Below, one piece after another: positions 1-9,604 of a stretch of DNA of 64,000 nt. This DNA comes from Bradyrhizobium sp. CCBAU 051011. GTDB taxonomy: Bacteria; Pseudomonadota; Alphaproteobacteria; Rhizobiales; Xanthobacteraceae. The position numbers and the translations under genes were made by a program. The stretch covers positions 7,792,501 to 7,856,500 of the forward strand of contig NZ_CP022222.1 of the NCBI RefSeq assembly GCF_009930815.1, read 5' to 3'. The notes under the pieces are model-generated. The model was not told the DNA's origin, did not search any database, and saw only the letters and a program-made list of their open reading frames with translations. Numbering within the stretch: the first letter of the stretch is position 1; each line of letters begins with the position of its first letter.

Positions 1-749
1 TTTGTCGTAGATCGGCGCGCGGCGCTGCAAGATTTCCTGCAACTGCGCGGCATTGAAGATTTCGTCCTTGCGCGCGGCGCGCCAGACCTCTTCGACCAGC
101 GTCAGCGCGGCGCGGCCATCGCCATCGGCCATCCGCACCAGCACGGCGCGCGCCTCCGCATCGAGCGGCAACCTCCGCCCCTCGACTTTCTCGGCATGCG
201 CAAAGAGCTTTTCGATTGCGGCGGCATCGAGCGAGTGAAACACCAGCACTCGCGCCCGCGACAGCAACGCGGCGTTGAGCTCGAATGAGGGATTTTCGGT
301 GGTGGCGCCGACCAGCACCACGGTGCCGTCTTCCATTACGGGCAGAAACGAATCCTGCTGGGCGCGGTTGAAACGATGCACCTCGTCGACGAACAACAGC
401 GTGCCCTTGCCCATCTCGCGCCGGGCGCGCGCCGCGTCGAACACCTTCTTCAAGTCGGCGACGCCGGAAAACACCGCGGAAATCTGCTCGAAATGCAGTT
501 CGGTGGCATCCGCCAGCAGCCGCGCCACCGTGGTCTTGCCGGTGCCGGGCGGCCCCCAGAACACCAGCGAGCCCAGCGTGCGCGTCTCCAGCATCCGCGT
601 CAGCGCACCGTCGGGACCGAGGATATGATCCTGGCCGACGACATCGGCGAGCGAACGCGGACGCAGCCGGTCGGGAAGCGGACGCGGCGCGTCCTCTTCC
701 ATCCCTGCCGCGGCAAAGAGATTGGCAGCCTCGCGGGGTTTCTTCGGGC

Positions 750-753
<4 letters not shown>
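1..753 (-). CDS. rarA: Replication-associated recombination protein A (AAA+ ATPase), C-terminus cut by the window edge
   Basis: Reverse translation from the ATG at 753 begins MSPKKPREAANLFAAAG and runs open to base 1, about 251 residues. Visible are a Walker A (GPPGTGKTT), a Walker B with sensor (LLFVDEVHRFN) and the stretch VGATTENPSFELN typical of RarA/MgsA/WRNIP1. The family acts at stalled replication forks and loads or remodels recombination proteins. The C-terminal tetramerisation part lies outside the window. The start overlaps the stop of the upstream protease gene by 4 nt (ATGA), so the two are probably translationally coupled. Identification is firm; only the left end is unknown. 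Confidence 0.93.
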
Positions 754-2144
<1,391 letters not shown>

Positions 2145-2226
2145 CTCGAAAATCCTGGAATTTGGCGGCCCACATATAGATGCGGGGCAGTAACTAGAGA
2201 AGATAAAGCGGTACATATAACGGCAG

Positions 2227-2604
2227 CTAGGCGGCGCGATCGGGCTCTTTGAGGCTGTCGGATGCAGGCCCACAGGATAGTCGTTCCTGATGGCCCTCGC
2301 CCCACGCGCGCAGCGTCTCGATCACCGGCCGCAGGCTCTCGCCGATCTCAGACAGCGTGTATTCGACCCGCGGCGGCACCTCGGCATAGACCTTGCGGAT
2401 CACGAGCTTGTCCTCCTCGAGGGCGCGGAGCTGCTTGGTCAGCATGCGCTGGGTAATCCCGGGCATCCGCCGCCGCAACTCCCCGAAGCGCTGGGTGCCG
2501 GCCAATAGATGGAACAGGATCACGCCCTTCCACTTGCCGTCGATCAGGTCGAGCGTCGCTTCAACGGCGCAGCCCGGCCGCCGGGCAAAATTCCGTCGTT
2601 TCAT
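2227..2604 (-). CDS. HxlR-family winged-helix transcriptional regulator
   Basis: A 125-residue protein that is a single HxlR/MarR-like winged helix (GKWKGVILFHLL, FGELRRRMPGITQRMLTKQLRALEEDKLV). Cys12 precedes the first helix (RPGCAVEATLDLIDGKW), the place where redox- and electrophile-sensing members such as YodB, HypR and QorR carry their sensor cysteine. It is divergent from a quinone-oxidoreductase-like gene, with 129 bp between the starts. By family precedent it would bind that spacer and repress both genes until Cys12 is modified; this is inference. The family call is secure, the signal is not. Confidence 0.9.
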   Translation of the reverse strand: MKRRNFARRPGCAVEATLDLIDGKWKGVILFHLLAGTQRFGELRRRMPGITQRMLTKQLRALEEDKLVIRKVYAEVPPRVEYTLSEIGESLRPVIETLRAWGEGHQERLSCGPASDSLKEPDRAA

Positions 2605-2625
2605 GAAGGTTTTCCCGCGATTTTT

Positions 2626-2670
2626 CCAATAGTATCCAAACAGGGACTAGTTCCCCGAATTTACAGTACT
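2626..2670. promoter_or_regulatory. Candidate HxlR operator region in the divergent spacer
   Basis: The spacer is AT-richer than its flanks. It holds AATAGTA (2628-2634, reverse complement TACTATT), the near-palindrome GGGACTAGTTCCC (2643-2655) and AGTACT (2665-2670). TACT/AGTA half-sites resemble known operators of YodB-type HxlR regulators. This is a motif-level suggestion; no consensus for this particular regulator is known. Confidence 0.3.
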
Positions 2671-2733
2671 TGCCAATCTGATGCCAGCGGGACAGTTAAG
2701 CAGCCACGCTCAAGAAAGGCAGGAGAAACGGAC

Positions 2734-3747
2734 ATGAAGGCCGTCGGATACAAAAAATCGCTCCCCATCGAGGACGCGCAATCGCTATTCGATTTCGAAG
2801 CCGCCAAGCCGGAACCGAAGGGCCGCGACATCAGAGTGGCGGTCAAGGCGATCTCCGCCAACCCGGTCGACTACAAGGTCCGCAAGCGCGCCGCCCCGCC
2901 CGAGGGCGAGACCAAGATCCTGGGCTATGACGCCGCTGGAATCGTCGATGCGGTTGGACCCGACGTGACCCTGTTCAAGGCCGGCGACGAAGTATTCTAC
3001 GCCGGCTCGATCCTGCGCCAGGGCACGAACGCGGAATTTCACCTGGTCGACGAGCGGATCGTCGGCCGCAAGCCGAAATCGCTTTCGTTCGCGCAGGCCG
3101 CGGCGCTGCCGCTGACCTCGATCACCGCCTGGGAATTGCTGTTCGACCGGCTCGGCGCCGTGCCCGGCAAGAGCCTCGATCCGCGCACGCTTTTGATTAC
3201 CGGCGGCGCTGGCGGCGTCGGCTCGATCCTGATCCAGCTTGCGCGCCGCCTCACCGGGCTGACGGTGGTCGCCACCGCCACGCGGCCGGAATCGCAAAAA
3301 TGGTGTCTCGATCTCGGGGCGCATGCCGTGATCGATCATTCCCAGCCGATGAAGGAGCAGATCGAGAAGCTGAAAGTGCCGCCGGTTGCGCTGGTCGCGA
3401 GCCTGACCTTCACCGATCAGCACTACAAGGCGATCGCGGACTTCATGGCGCCGCAGGGCAAGTTCGGGCTGATCGACGATCCCCCGGAATTCACGATGAG
3501 CGCCTTCAAGGGCAAGGCGATCTCGGTTCACTGGGAATCGATGTTCACGCGATCTTCGTTCCAGACGCCCGACATGATCGCGCAGCATCACCTGCTCAAT
3601 GACGTGGCAGATCTGCTCGATAAGGGTGTGCTGCGCACCACGCTCGACCAGACCTTTGGCACCATCAACGCGGCTAACCTCAAGCGCGCGCATGCGCTTT
3701 TGGAAAGTGGCAAGTCGCGCGGCAAGATCGTGCTGGAGGGCTGGTAA
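2734..3747 (+). CDS. Quinone-oxidoreductase-like medium-chain dehydrogenase (zinc-type ADH family)
   Basis: A 337-residue NAD(P)H-dependent oxidoreductase of the MDR superfamily. The start at 2734 follows AGGAGAA (2721-2727); a longer in-frame extension back to 2509 lacks family similarity. The N-terminal GroES-like part contains SANPVDYKVRKR and GYDAAGIV, and the Rossmann part contains LLITGGAGGVGSILIQLARRL (residues about 150-170). The usual Zn-ligand cysteines are not evident, so a quinone- or enone-reductase-type activity is more likely than alcohol oxidation. It is divergent from the HxlR regulator, a common pairing for electrophile or quinone detoxification. The substrate is not determined. 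Confidence 0.9.
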   Translation: MKAVGYKKSLPIEDAQSLFDFEAAKPEPKGRDIRVAVKAISANPVDYKVRKRAAPPEGETKILGYDAAGIVDAVGPDVTLFKAGDEVFYAGSILRQGTNAEFHLVDERIVGRKPKSLSFAQAAALPLTSITAWELLFDRLGAVPGKSLDPRTLLITGGAGGVGSILIQLARRLTGLTVVATATRPESQKWCLDLGAHAVIDHSQPMKEQIEKLKVPPVALVASLTFTDQHYKAIADFMAPQGKFGLIDDPPEFTMSAFKGKAISVHWESMFTRSSFQTPDMIAQHHLLNDVADLLDKGVLRTTLDQTFGTINAANLKRAHALLESGKSRGKIVLEGW

Positions 3748-3876
3748 CGGCCCAAACAACAGGGTTGATCGGGAGGTCGATTCAGGGGAGCCTGTTCCAT
3801 CGATCCGGGATGGCTGTCGCCGAAAACCCCGGCGCGAATTGCCGGGGAACACGGAAGACAGGAGACCTGTTTCGAC

Positions 3877-4854
3877 ATGATACGGATGATTCTGACGGCC
3901 GCGATAGCGTCGGCCTGTGTGGTGGGCTGTGCTTCGATCGCAACAGCGCAAGGTAGCTACCCCGAAAAGCCGCTGCAGTTGATCGTGCCCTTTCCAGCCG
4001 GTGGGGCGTCCGATGTCGTCGGACGCATCGTTGCCGGCGAGCTCGAGGCGCGCCTGGGCAAGCCCGTGATCGTGATCAATCGCCCCGGCGGCGGCACCAC
4101 GATCGCCGCCAAGGAGGTCGCCATCGCCGCTCCCGATGGATACACCCTGTTCTCCAGCTCGAATTCGACCTTCACCTTGCAGAATGCGGTGAAGGAGAGC
4201 GTGCCGTATGACAGCGCCAAGGATTTCGAGCCGATCGCCCAGACCGGCACTATCACGATGGTGCTGGTCACCCATCGCGACAATCCGATCAAGGACGTTG
4301 CGGCGCTGGTCGCGGCGGCCAAGGCCAATCCCGACAAGCTGTCGTTGGCGTCCTTTGGCGTGGCGACCATTTCGCATTTTGCCGGCGAGCTGTTCAAATC
4401 GAGTGCCGGCATCAAGATGGTGCACCTGCCCTACAGGGGCAGCGCGCCGGCGATGAACGACCTGATAGGCAAACACATCGAGTACCACGTCGACACCGTG
4501 ATCGCGATCAGGCCGCAGATCGAAGCCGGCACGGTTCGCCCGCTGGCGGTGTTCTCCGCCAAACGCTCGCAGTTCCTCCCCGACGTTCCGACGCTCGTCG
4601 AACTCGGTTATCCCAATATCGACCTTGTCTCATGGGGTACCGTCGTGGTGCCCAAGGGTGTCCCGCCGGCCATTCGCGACCGGCTGGCCTCGGTGCTGGA
4701 AGAAGCGATCGCAAGCCCATCGGTGATCGAGCGCTTCAAGAAGGTCGGGTATGAGCCCGGCTTCAAGCGCTATTCGGACTGGCCGGGATTCATCGCCAAG
4801 GAAACGGCGGAGATGAAGGAACTGGCCCTCAAGGGCGGGATCAAGGAAGAGTAG
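3877..4854 (+). CDS. Tripartite tricarboxylate transporter substrate-binding protein (Bug/TctC family)
   Basis: A 325-residue periplasmic binding protein. The N-terminus is a Sec signal (MIRMILTAAIASACVVGCAS...ATAQ). Cleavage could be at ATAQ-G, or the VVGC stretch around Cys18 could act as a lipobox. Typical Bug features follow: YPEKPLQLIVPFPAGGASD, GKPVIVINRPGGG and HLPYRGSAPAMNDLIGKHI. Such proteins bind small carboxylates or amides. No tctA or tctB membrane genes are nearby, so it is an orphan receptor, as in the expanded Bug families of Bordetella and bradyrhizobia. The amidase gene starts 7 nt after its stop, suggesting an amide-type ligand (inference). Confidence 0.92.
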   Translation: MIRMILTAAIASACVVGCASIATAQGSYPEKPLQLIVPFPAGGASDVVGRIVAGELEARLGKPVIVINRPGGGTTIAAKEVAIAAPDGYTLFSSSNSTFTLQNAVKESVPYDSAKDFEPIAQTGTITMVLVTHRDNPIKDVAALVAAAKANPDKLSLASFGVATISHFAGELFKSSAGIKMVHLPYRGSAPAMNDLIGKHIEYHVDTVIAIRPQIEAGTVRPLAVFSAKRSQFLPDVPTLVELGYPNIDLVSWGTVVVPKGVPPAIRDRLASVLEEAIASPSVIERFKKVGYEPGFKRYSDWPGFIAKETAEMKELALKGGIKEE

Positions 4855-4861
4855 TCCTGAC

Positions 4862-6355
4862 ATGACCGAGCCGTGCGATCTGCCCGCGGTAACGGCGCGG
4901 GCGCTGATCGGCGAGCGCAAGCTTTCGCCGGTCGAACTGATGGACAGTTGCATCCGGCGGATCGAGACAATCGATCCTGCCGTCAACGCGATCATTGCGC
5001 GCTCGTTCGACACGGCGCGCGCCGCGGCGCGGGAAAGCGAGGCCGCCGTGATGCGCGGCGATCCGCTCGGGCCGCTGCACGGGCTTCCGCTCGGGGTGAA
5101 GGACCTGATCGACGCCAAGGGGCTGCCTACGAGCTTTGGCAGCGTGCTGTTCGCCGACAACATCGCGGCCGAGGACGAGGCAATCGTCGCGATGCTCAAG
5201 CGCGCCGGCGCCATCGTCGTCGGCAAGACCAACGTTCCCGAATGGGGCGCTGGCGGCAACACCCGCAACGCGCTTCATGGCGCCACCGGCAACCCGTTCG
5301 ATCCCGAGCGCTCCGCCGCCGGCTCGTCCGGCGGATCGGCGGTGGCGCTTGCCACCGGCATGGTACCGCTGGCGACCGGTTCGGACACCGGCGGATCGGT
5401 CAGGAACCCCGCCGCATTCTGCGGTGTCGTCGGCTTCCGCCCCTCGCCCGGACTGATCGCCAGCAACAGCCGCAACATGGCCTGGCTGCAGATCTCGCAG
5501 CTCGGACCGATGGCGAGAAACGTATCCGATGCCTGCCTGATGCTTTCCTGCATGCTGGATCGCGACGCGCGCGATCCACTGTCGGCGATCCTTCATGCCG
5601 GCGGAACGCCCGTGAGCGAGGCCTACCGCAATCCGCCTGACATCGATCTCGCCACCTTGCGTATCGCGGCGACAACCGATTTCGGATTTGCGCCGACGGA
5701 ACGCGCCGTCGCCGACACATTCAAGAACAAGCTCGCGACATTCGGATCGGCATTTCGCAGCGTCGAATGGACCCATCCGGATTGCAGCCATGCCGACGAA
5801 GTGTTCCGGGTCTTGCGCGCCGTCGCATTCCTCGGCCGTCACCGCGAACTCGCGGAGAAATATCCTGATAAGGTCGGCCCTAATATCCGCGACAACGTCG
5901 CCGAGGGACTTGGATATTCCGCCCTCGACGTCGCGCGGGCGCTGTCGCTGCAGACCGCGCTTTACCGAAGCTGGCAGCAATTCTTCGCCGAACATGATTT
6001 CGTCATTGCGCCTGCGGTCACGATCAGCCCGCGGCCGTGGTCGGAGCTCTACCCGGCCATGATCGACGGCGTAGCTACGAAAAGCTATTTCCACTGGCTG
6101 GCGATGGCCTATGCTGTGACCAATGCCGGGCACCCGGTGGTGGCGATACCGGCCGGGCGCGATGGTGCCGGATTGCCGTTCGGCATCCAGATCATCGGCC
6201 CGCGCGGCGGCGATGCCGCGACGCTTGCGGTTGCCCGCGGGATCGAGGCCCTGCTTGGCGCCAATCCGGAGACGGCCCGTCCCGTCCCCGATCTCGCCTG
6301 GCTCGGCCGTCAGCCGCCGATCTCCTCACGGCCGGGTTTTCTGGATTTCGACTGA
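4862..6355 (+). CDS. Amidase (amidase-signature family)
   Basis: A 497-residue hydrolase of the amidase signature superfamily. The Ser-cisSer-Lys triad is readable: Lys80 (LPLGVKDLIDAKG), cis-Ser155 (AAGSSGGSAVALATG) and nucleophile Ser179 (GSDTGGSVRNPA). Length and order match bacterial amidases acting on aryl- or acylamides. GatA is unlikely because gatB and gatC are not adjacent. It begins 7 nt after the TctC-type gene, so the two are surely one transcript: the binding protein could supply or sense the amide, or its acid product. Confidence 0.92.
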   Translation: MTEPCDLPAVTARALIGERKLSPVELMDSCIRRIETIDPAVNAIIARSFDTARAAARESEAAVMRGDPLGPLHGLPLGVKDLIDAKGLPTSFGSVLFADNIAAEDEAIVAMLKRAGAIVVGKTNVPEWGAGGNTRNALHGATGNPFDPERSAAGSSGGSAVALATGMVPLATGSDTGGSVRNPAAFCGVVGFRPSPGLIASNSRNMAWLQISQLGPMARNVSDACLMLSCMLDRDARDPLSAILHAGGTPVSEAYRNPPDIDLATLRIAATTDFGFAPTERAVADTFKNKLATFGSAFRSVEWTHPDCSHADEVFRVLRAVAFLGRHRELAEKYPDKVGPNIRDNVAEGLGYSALDVARALSLQTALYRSWQQFFAEHDFVIAPAVTISPRPWSELYPAMIDGVATKSYFHWLAMAYAVTNAGHPVVAIPAGRDGAGLPFGIQIIGPRGGDAATLAVARGIEALLGANPETARPVPDLAWLGRQPPISSRPGFLDFD

Positions 6356-6812
6356 GGCGCATCTTCGTTCGCGGCGCTGGTGCGCCTGCAATGCCTCTAT
6401 GCCCGCGCGGCAGGCCTTGCGTTGCGCGCCGGCCCCGACGCCGCAGGCGCGGCTGCGGCGCTCGATCTCGCGCAAAAGCGAGCTCGACCGCTTCCTGCTT
6501 CCGGTCGATCCGCACTGGCATGGCAACGAGAGCGCCGTGGTCGCACTATTCGCATCCAGATACCGGGATAGGAGGCGAGCCGCGCTTTCGCTCGCCTGCT
6601 CACGACAATAGTTCCCGATCGGAAGAAATGGCGCCAATCGGCGGGTGCGACTTCCGTCGAAAGCGGCCCCCTGAACGTCCATTCATCAAAATTAAATCCG
6701 GCGCCAGGCCACCCGAACGCCTAGCCCGAAGCAACAAACTTCACTCGAAAGTGTTTAGCGAGTCTCCGGTTATGTGGAAAGTTTGCCTGACTGTTACGCA
6801 AAGGAGGAGTCG
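6356..6812. other. 457-bp spacer with no confident gene; possible decayed coding sequence
   Basis: No open frame here has convincing coding character. One plus-strand frame, around 6475-6570, reads SELDRFLLPVDPHWHGNES, which looks protein-like but has no start, no good upstream context and soon degenerates. It may be a remnant of a lost gene. A hairpin (AGGCGAGC 6573-6580 with GCTCGCCT 6590-6597) lacks a T-run. The last 100 bp are AT-richer and probably contain the promoter of the next gene. Confidence 0.4.
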
Positions 6813-7202
6813 ATGAAAAAGGCACCTTTGGCTTTGGCCGCAGCGGCGGTCCTGGGCTTGACGGCGGTAGCGGCACCTTCGCCGGCGCACGCTTGGCGCG
6901 GAGGGGGCTGGGGCTGGGGCGGGGCTGTGGCTGGCGGATTGATCGCGGGCGCGGTAATCGGCGGCATCGCTTCCAGCGCTTACGGCTACGGTCCTTACGG
7001 ATATTATGGAGGAGGCTATTATCCGGCGTACTACGGCGGATATGGTCCCTATTACGGCGGATACGGCTACGCGCCGGCCTACTACGGCGGATACTACGGC
7101 GGTCCCTATATTCGCCGCGTGTACCGTCCGGCCTACGCCTACTATGGCGGTCCGCGATTCTATGGTCCGCGGTATTACGGCGGCTACTGGCGTCGCTGGT
7201 GA
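6813..7202 (+). CDS. Small secreted Gly/Tyr-rich protein
   Basis: A 129-residue protein whose start at 6813 follows a strong ribosome site AAGGAGG (6801-6807). Residues 1-28 are a Sec signal (MKKAPLALAAAAVLGLTAVAAPSPAHA). The rest is low complexity: a short hydrophobic Gly/Ala segment (GGAVAGGLIAGAVIGGIASSAYG) followed by YGG/YYGGY repeats, ending in GGYWRRW. Such proteins are frequent and uncharacterised in Bradyrhizobium; an extracytoplasmic or envelope location is likely, and function is unknown. A clear terminator follows directly. Confidence 0.85.
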   Translation: MKKAPLALAAAAVLGLTAVAAPSPAHAWRGGGWGWGGAVAGGLIAGAVIGGIASSAYGYGPYGYYGGGYYPAYYGGYGPYYGGYGYAPAYYGGYYGGPYIRRVYRPAYAYYGGPRFYGPRYYGGYWRRW

Positions 7203-7215
7203 TTCAACGAATTTG

Positions 7216-7243
7216 AAGGGCCGCCAACATGGCGGCCCTTTTT
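7216..7243 (+). terminator. Rho-independent terminator of the Gly/Tyr-rich gene
   Basis: Perfect 9-bp stem AGGGCCGCC (7217-7225) with GGCGGCCCT (7231-7239), a 5-nt loop, and a T-run to 7243. It sits 14 nt after the stop codon at 7202. Confidence 0.88.
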
Positions 7244-7266
7244 ATGAACACGCGTCAGTCGATTGT

Positions 7267-7617
7267 TCAGTCGATCTCATGCACCACGGTACGCGTGCCC
7301 GGATCGACCAGCATCACGCGGTTGCCGGAATAGACATAGCGATACTTGGTCACTGACGGGCCCCAATCCGACGGCACCGGCGCGAGTTCGACGTCGGTCG
7401 GCACCTTCGCGCCAACCACGATCCTTTCCCGTGTTTCGACCGGGCGGATCTTGTGCTCGGTGACGTAGCTCTTGATCCGGGTGCGATATTCCGGCTCGAT
7501 CTGAATCGTGGCGCCCGCAGCTCCGGTGGTCGTTCCGGGAGTGACTACGGTGGTTTGCGCGGTGGCCATCGTCGCAACCAGCGACGCTGCCGCCGCAAGT
7601 ATGAACAGCTTCTTCAT
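7267..7617 (-). CDS. DUF1236 domain-containing secreted protein
   Basis: A 116-residue protein with a Sec signal (MKKLFILAAAASLVATMATAQ). The body fits DUF1236, a family nearly confined to Rhizobiales: EPEYRTRIKSYVTEHKI in the middle and, at the end, YRYVYSGNRVMLVDPGTRTVVHEID, the typical 'Y-x-G-x-R-x-x-L-V-D-P-x-T-R-x-V' signature. A strong ribosome site (GAGGAGGAAC) precedes the ATG. It faces the Gly/Tyr-rich gene. The molecular role of DUF1236 is unknown; envelope or periplasm is likely. Confidence 0.87.
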   Translation of the reverse strand: MKKLFILAAAASLVATMATAQTTVVTPGTTTGAAGATIQIEPEYRTRIKSYVTEHKIRPVETRERIVVGAKVPTDVELAPVPSDWGPSVTKYRYVYSGNRVMLVDPGTRTVVHEID

Positions 7618-7761
7618 CTAGTTCCTCCTCAAACCGCATCAGCGCGGCTGCGGGAAAAACAGATTTTTCACCCACTTGTTCCGAGAAGAATGCAGCACCG
7701 CAAGGCGTTGAATGCACAAGGATATCGCCTGGCGCTTTCGGCGCATCACTGCGTTGCAAGC

Positions 7762-8061
7762 TCAAACCGGCAGGACGCCATCAACGAAAATCAGGCGCCG
7801 ATCGAACGCTGTCTGCCGCACTTTCAGCGCCTCAGCATATTCCGGCGAGGCGTACCATTCGCGCAAACGCTCCAGCGTTGGGAATTCGACGACAATGATG
7901 GTTTTCGGCGGCGGGCCGCCTTCGATCAAATCTGCGGCGCCACCACGGATCAGATACTGCCCGCCGTACTGCGCGATCGTCTTCGCAGCGATGGTTCGGT
8001 AGACTTCAAAGCCTGCCGGGTCGCGCACGTCGTCGACTTCGGAAATAACGTAGGCTGACAT
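7762..8061 (-). CDS. DUF1330 domain-containing protein
   Basis: A 99-residue protein that is entirely a DUF1330 domain, a dimeric alpha-beta barrel of the ABM-like fold. Diagnostic stretches are MSAYVISEVDDVRDPAGFEVY, YGGQYLIRGG and VVEFPTLERLREWYASPEY. The start overlaps a good ribosome site (GGTGAGGG). It lies 8 nt after the stop of the upstream SDR gene, so the two form one transcript. No reaction is established for the family; a role with the SDR enzyme in small-molecule metabolism is inference. Confidence 0.9.
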   Translation of the reverse strand: MSAYVISEVDDVRDPAGFEVYRTIAAKTIAQYGGQYLIRGGAADLIEGGPPPKTIIVVEFPTLERLREWYASPEYAEALKVRQTAFDRRLIFVDGVLPV

Positions 8062-8069
8062 CCCTCACC

Positions 8070-8870
8070 TCACGCGATGGTCTGAATCAGTCCGCCTTCT
8101 GCCCGCAGCGCGGCGCCGTTGGTGGCGGAAGCCTCTTTCGAACTGACGTAGATCACCATATTGGCGATCTCCTCGACGCTGGCAAAGCGCTGGATCAGCG
8201 ATCCGGGGCGATGCTGCTTGATGAACTGCGCGGCCGCATCCTGCTCGGACTGGCCGTTCTGCCTGGCGAGATCGGCGACGAAAGTCTCGACGCCTTCGGA
8301 CATGGTCGGTCCCGGCATCACTGAATTGACGGTAACAGCGGTACCCCGGGTCAATTCGGCAAGGCCGCGAGAAACTGCGAGCTGCGCCGTCTTGGTCATG
8401 CCGTAATGGATCATCTCCCTGGGAATCATCAGCGCCGACTCCGAGGCGATGAAAACGATACGGCCCCAATTGCGCTTCAGCATGCCCGGCATGTAAGCGC
8501 GCGACAAACGGATGCCGGACATCACGTTGACATCGAAAAAACGGCTCCAGTCTTCATCCGGAATATCGAAGAAGTTTTTGGGCTCGAAGATGCCGGCGTT
8601 ATTGATGAGAATGTCGACATCAGGCAACGCCGCAACCAGGGCCTTGCATCCCGCCGCCGTCGAGACATCAGCGGCAACACTCCGCACCTTGCCGCCAGCC
8701 TTATCAGCAGTCTTGCCGAGCGCGGTGGCCACGGCATCGACCTTGGCTTGAGTCCGGCCATTGATCACCACGTCCGCGCCTGCAGCAAAGAGGCCCTTGG
8801 CAATTGCGTGGCCGATACCGGAGGTGGAGCCAGTCACCAGCGCCGTCTTGCCCGAAAGATCGATTTTCAT
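8070..8870 (-). CDS. SDR-family NAD(P)-dependent oxidoreductase
   Basis: A 266-residue classical short-chain dehydrogenase. Cofactor motif VTGSTSGIGHAIA (residues about 12-24), structural motif INNAG near residue 88 and catalytic Tyr-x-x-x-Lys (HYGMTKTAQL) are all present; the C-terminus ends SATNGAALRAEGGLIQTIA. It is the first gene of a pair with DUF1330. The substrate cannot be read from sequence. Length and motifs are normal. Confidence 0.92.
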   Translation of the reverse strand: MKIDLSGKTALVTGSTSGIGHAIAKGLFAAGADVVINGRTQAKVDAVATALGKTADKAGGKVRSVAADVSTAAGCKALVAALPDVDILINNAGIFEPKNFFDIPDEDWSRFFDVNVMSGIRLSRAYMPGMLKRNWGRIVFIASESALMIPREMIHYGMTKTAQLAVSRGLAELTRGTAVTVNSVMPGPTMSEGVETFVADLARQNGQSEQDAAAQFIKQHRPGSLIQRFASVEEIANMVIYVSSKEASATNGAALRAEGGLIQTIA

Positions 8871-8951
8871 CCGTCATCTCCATCGTTGATGACAGCGATA
8901 TCGGGAGCGGCGGGTACGACCACAATTGCGGCCAGCGCGCGTCAGATGCGC

Positions 8952-8982
8952 AAATAAAAAGCGGCGCACAGGGCGCCTGCTG
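8952..8982 (-). terminator. Probable terminator of the unknown gene at 9016-9471
   Basis: On the minus strand a GC-rich stem (AGCAGGCGC pairing with GCGCCGCT, one bulged base) is followed by TTTTTATTT (8960-8952). It lies about 33 nt past the stop codon at 9016. Confidence 0.6.
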
Positions 8983-9015
8983 TCGAACAGCTCGCGATAG
9001 GGATAAGAGCTGGTC

Positions 9016-9471
9016 CTAGCTCTTGATCCCAGTCAAGACCGCGACATCTCGCTTGCCGTCCAGGACCTCCTCGAACTCTTGGGCGAACCTATCGACAGCG
9101 GCATACTCAGTCGTGAAACGAATAGTAGCCCAATTCTGGAGGTCAGCATCAGGCGTTGTCCAAACCTCCGAGGAAAGGTCAACGTGCACGAGAAGCGTTC
9201 CACGGCTGTCGTACGGCTTAACAGCGATCCTGAGGTGGCATTCGAGACTTCCCGGGCGCTCCTTGCTCCCGAAGCCACCTTCGATGAGCGCTGGAGTGAT
9301 TGCCGTCAGTGGAAAAGATCTGAGGGCAGCCAGGAAAGTTTGCTTCACATTGATTCGATCGAACCACGCCGCCCCCCGTGCGGAGAATTCACCTGATTTC
9401 ACTGTCGCAATGATCTGACCGGTCCAGTCATCGTCTGTCCGATAAGTGACCTGCAATTCCGATGCACTCAT
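9016..9471 (-). CDS. Hypothetical protein, 151 residues
   Basis: I do not recognise this protein. The start at 9471 (MSASELQVTYRTDDDWTG) is preferred to an upstream in-frame extension with no coding character. There is no signal peptide or membrane segment. The pattern of alternating strands (VTYRTDDDWTGQIIATVKSG, ECHLRIAVKPYD, GTLLVHVDLSSEVW, ATIRFTTEYAAVDRFAQEF) suggests a mixed beta-sandwich or immunity-protein-like fold of cytoplasmic type. It stands alone between its own terminator and the terminator of the r-protein operon. Real gene likely; function unknown. Confidence 0.65.
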   Translation of the reverse strand: MSASELQVTYRTDDDWTGQIIATVKSGEFSARGAAWFDRINVKQTFLAALRSFPLTAITPALIEGGFGSKERPGSLECHLRIAVKPYDSRGTLLVHVDLSSEVWTTPDADLQNWATIRFTTEYAAVDRFAQEFEEVLDGKRDVAVLTGIKS

Positions 9472-9553
9472 TTGGCAAACTCCAATGATGCGCCGGCTAT
9501 CGTCGCATTGAATCGAATCGGTTTGGAAGCGCGTGCGCGCTTGAACGGCTAAC

Positions 9554-9582
9554 AAAAAAGCGGCGCTGGAAGCGCCGCTTTT
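9554..9582 (-). terminator. Terminator of the S10-spc-alpha ribosomal operon
   Basis: A 12-bp perfect stem, AAAAGCGGCGCT (9556-9567) with AGCGCCGCTTTT (9571-9582) and a 3-nt loop. Read on the minus strand it is followed by a run of T. It is 22 nt beyond the rplQ stop and, having T-runs on both sides, may also act on the plus strand. Confidence 0.9.
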
Positions 9583-9604
9583 GAAACTTGCGATTTTGAA
9601 GGAC

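Noticed and set aside
6573..6597. GC hairpin after the amidase as a terminator
   Set aside because: No T-run on either strand, and it lies over 200 bp from the stop.
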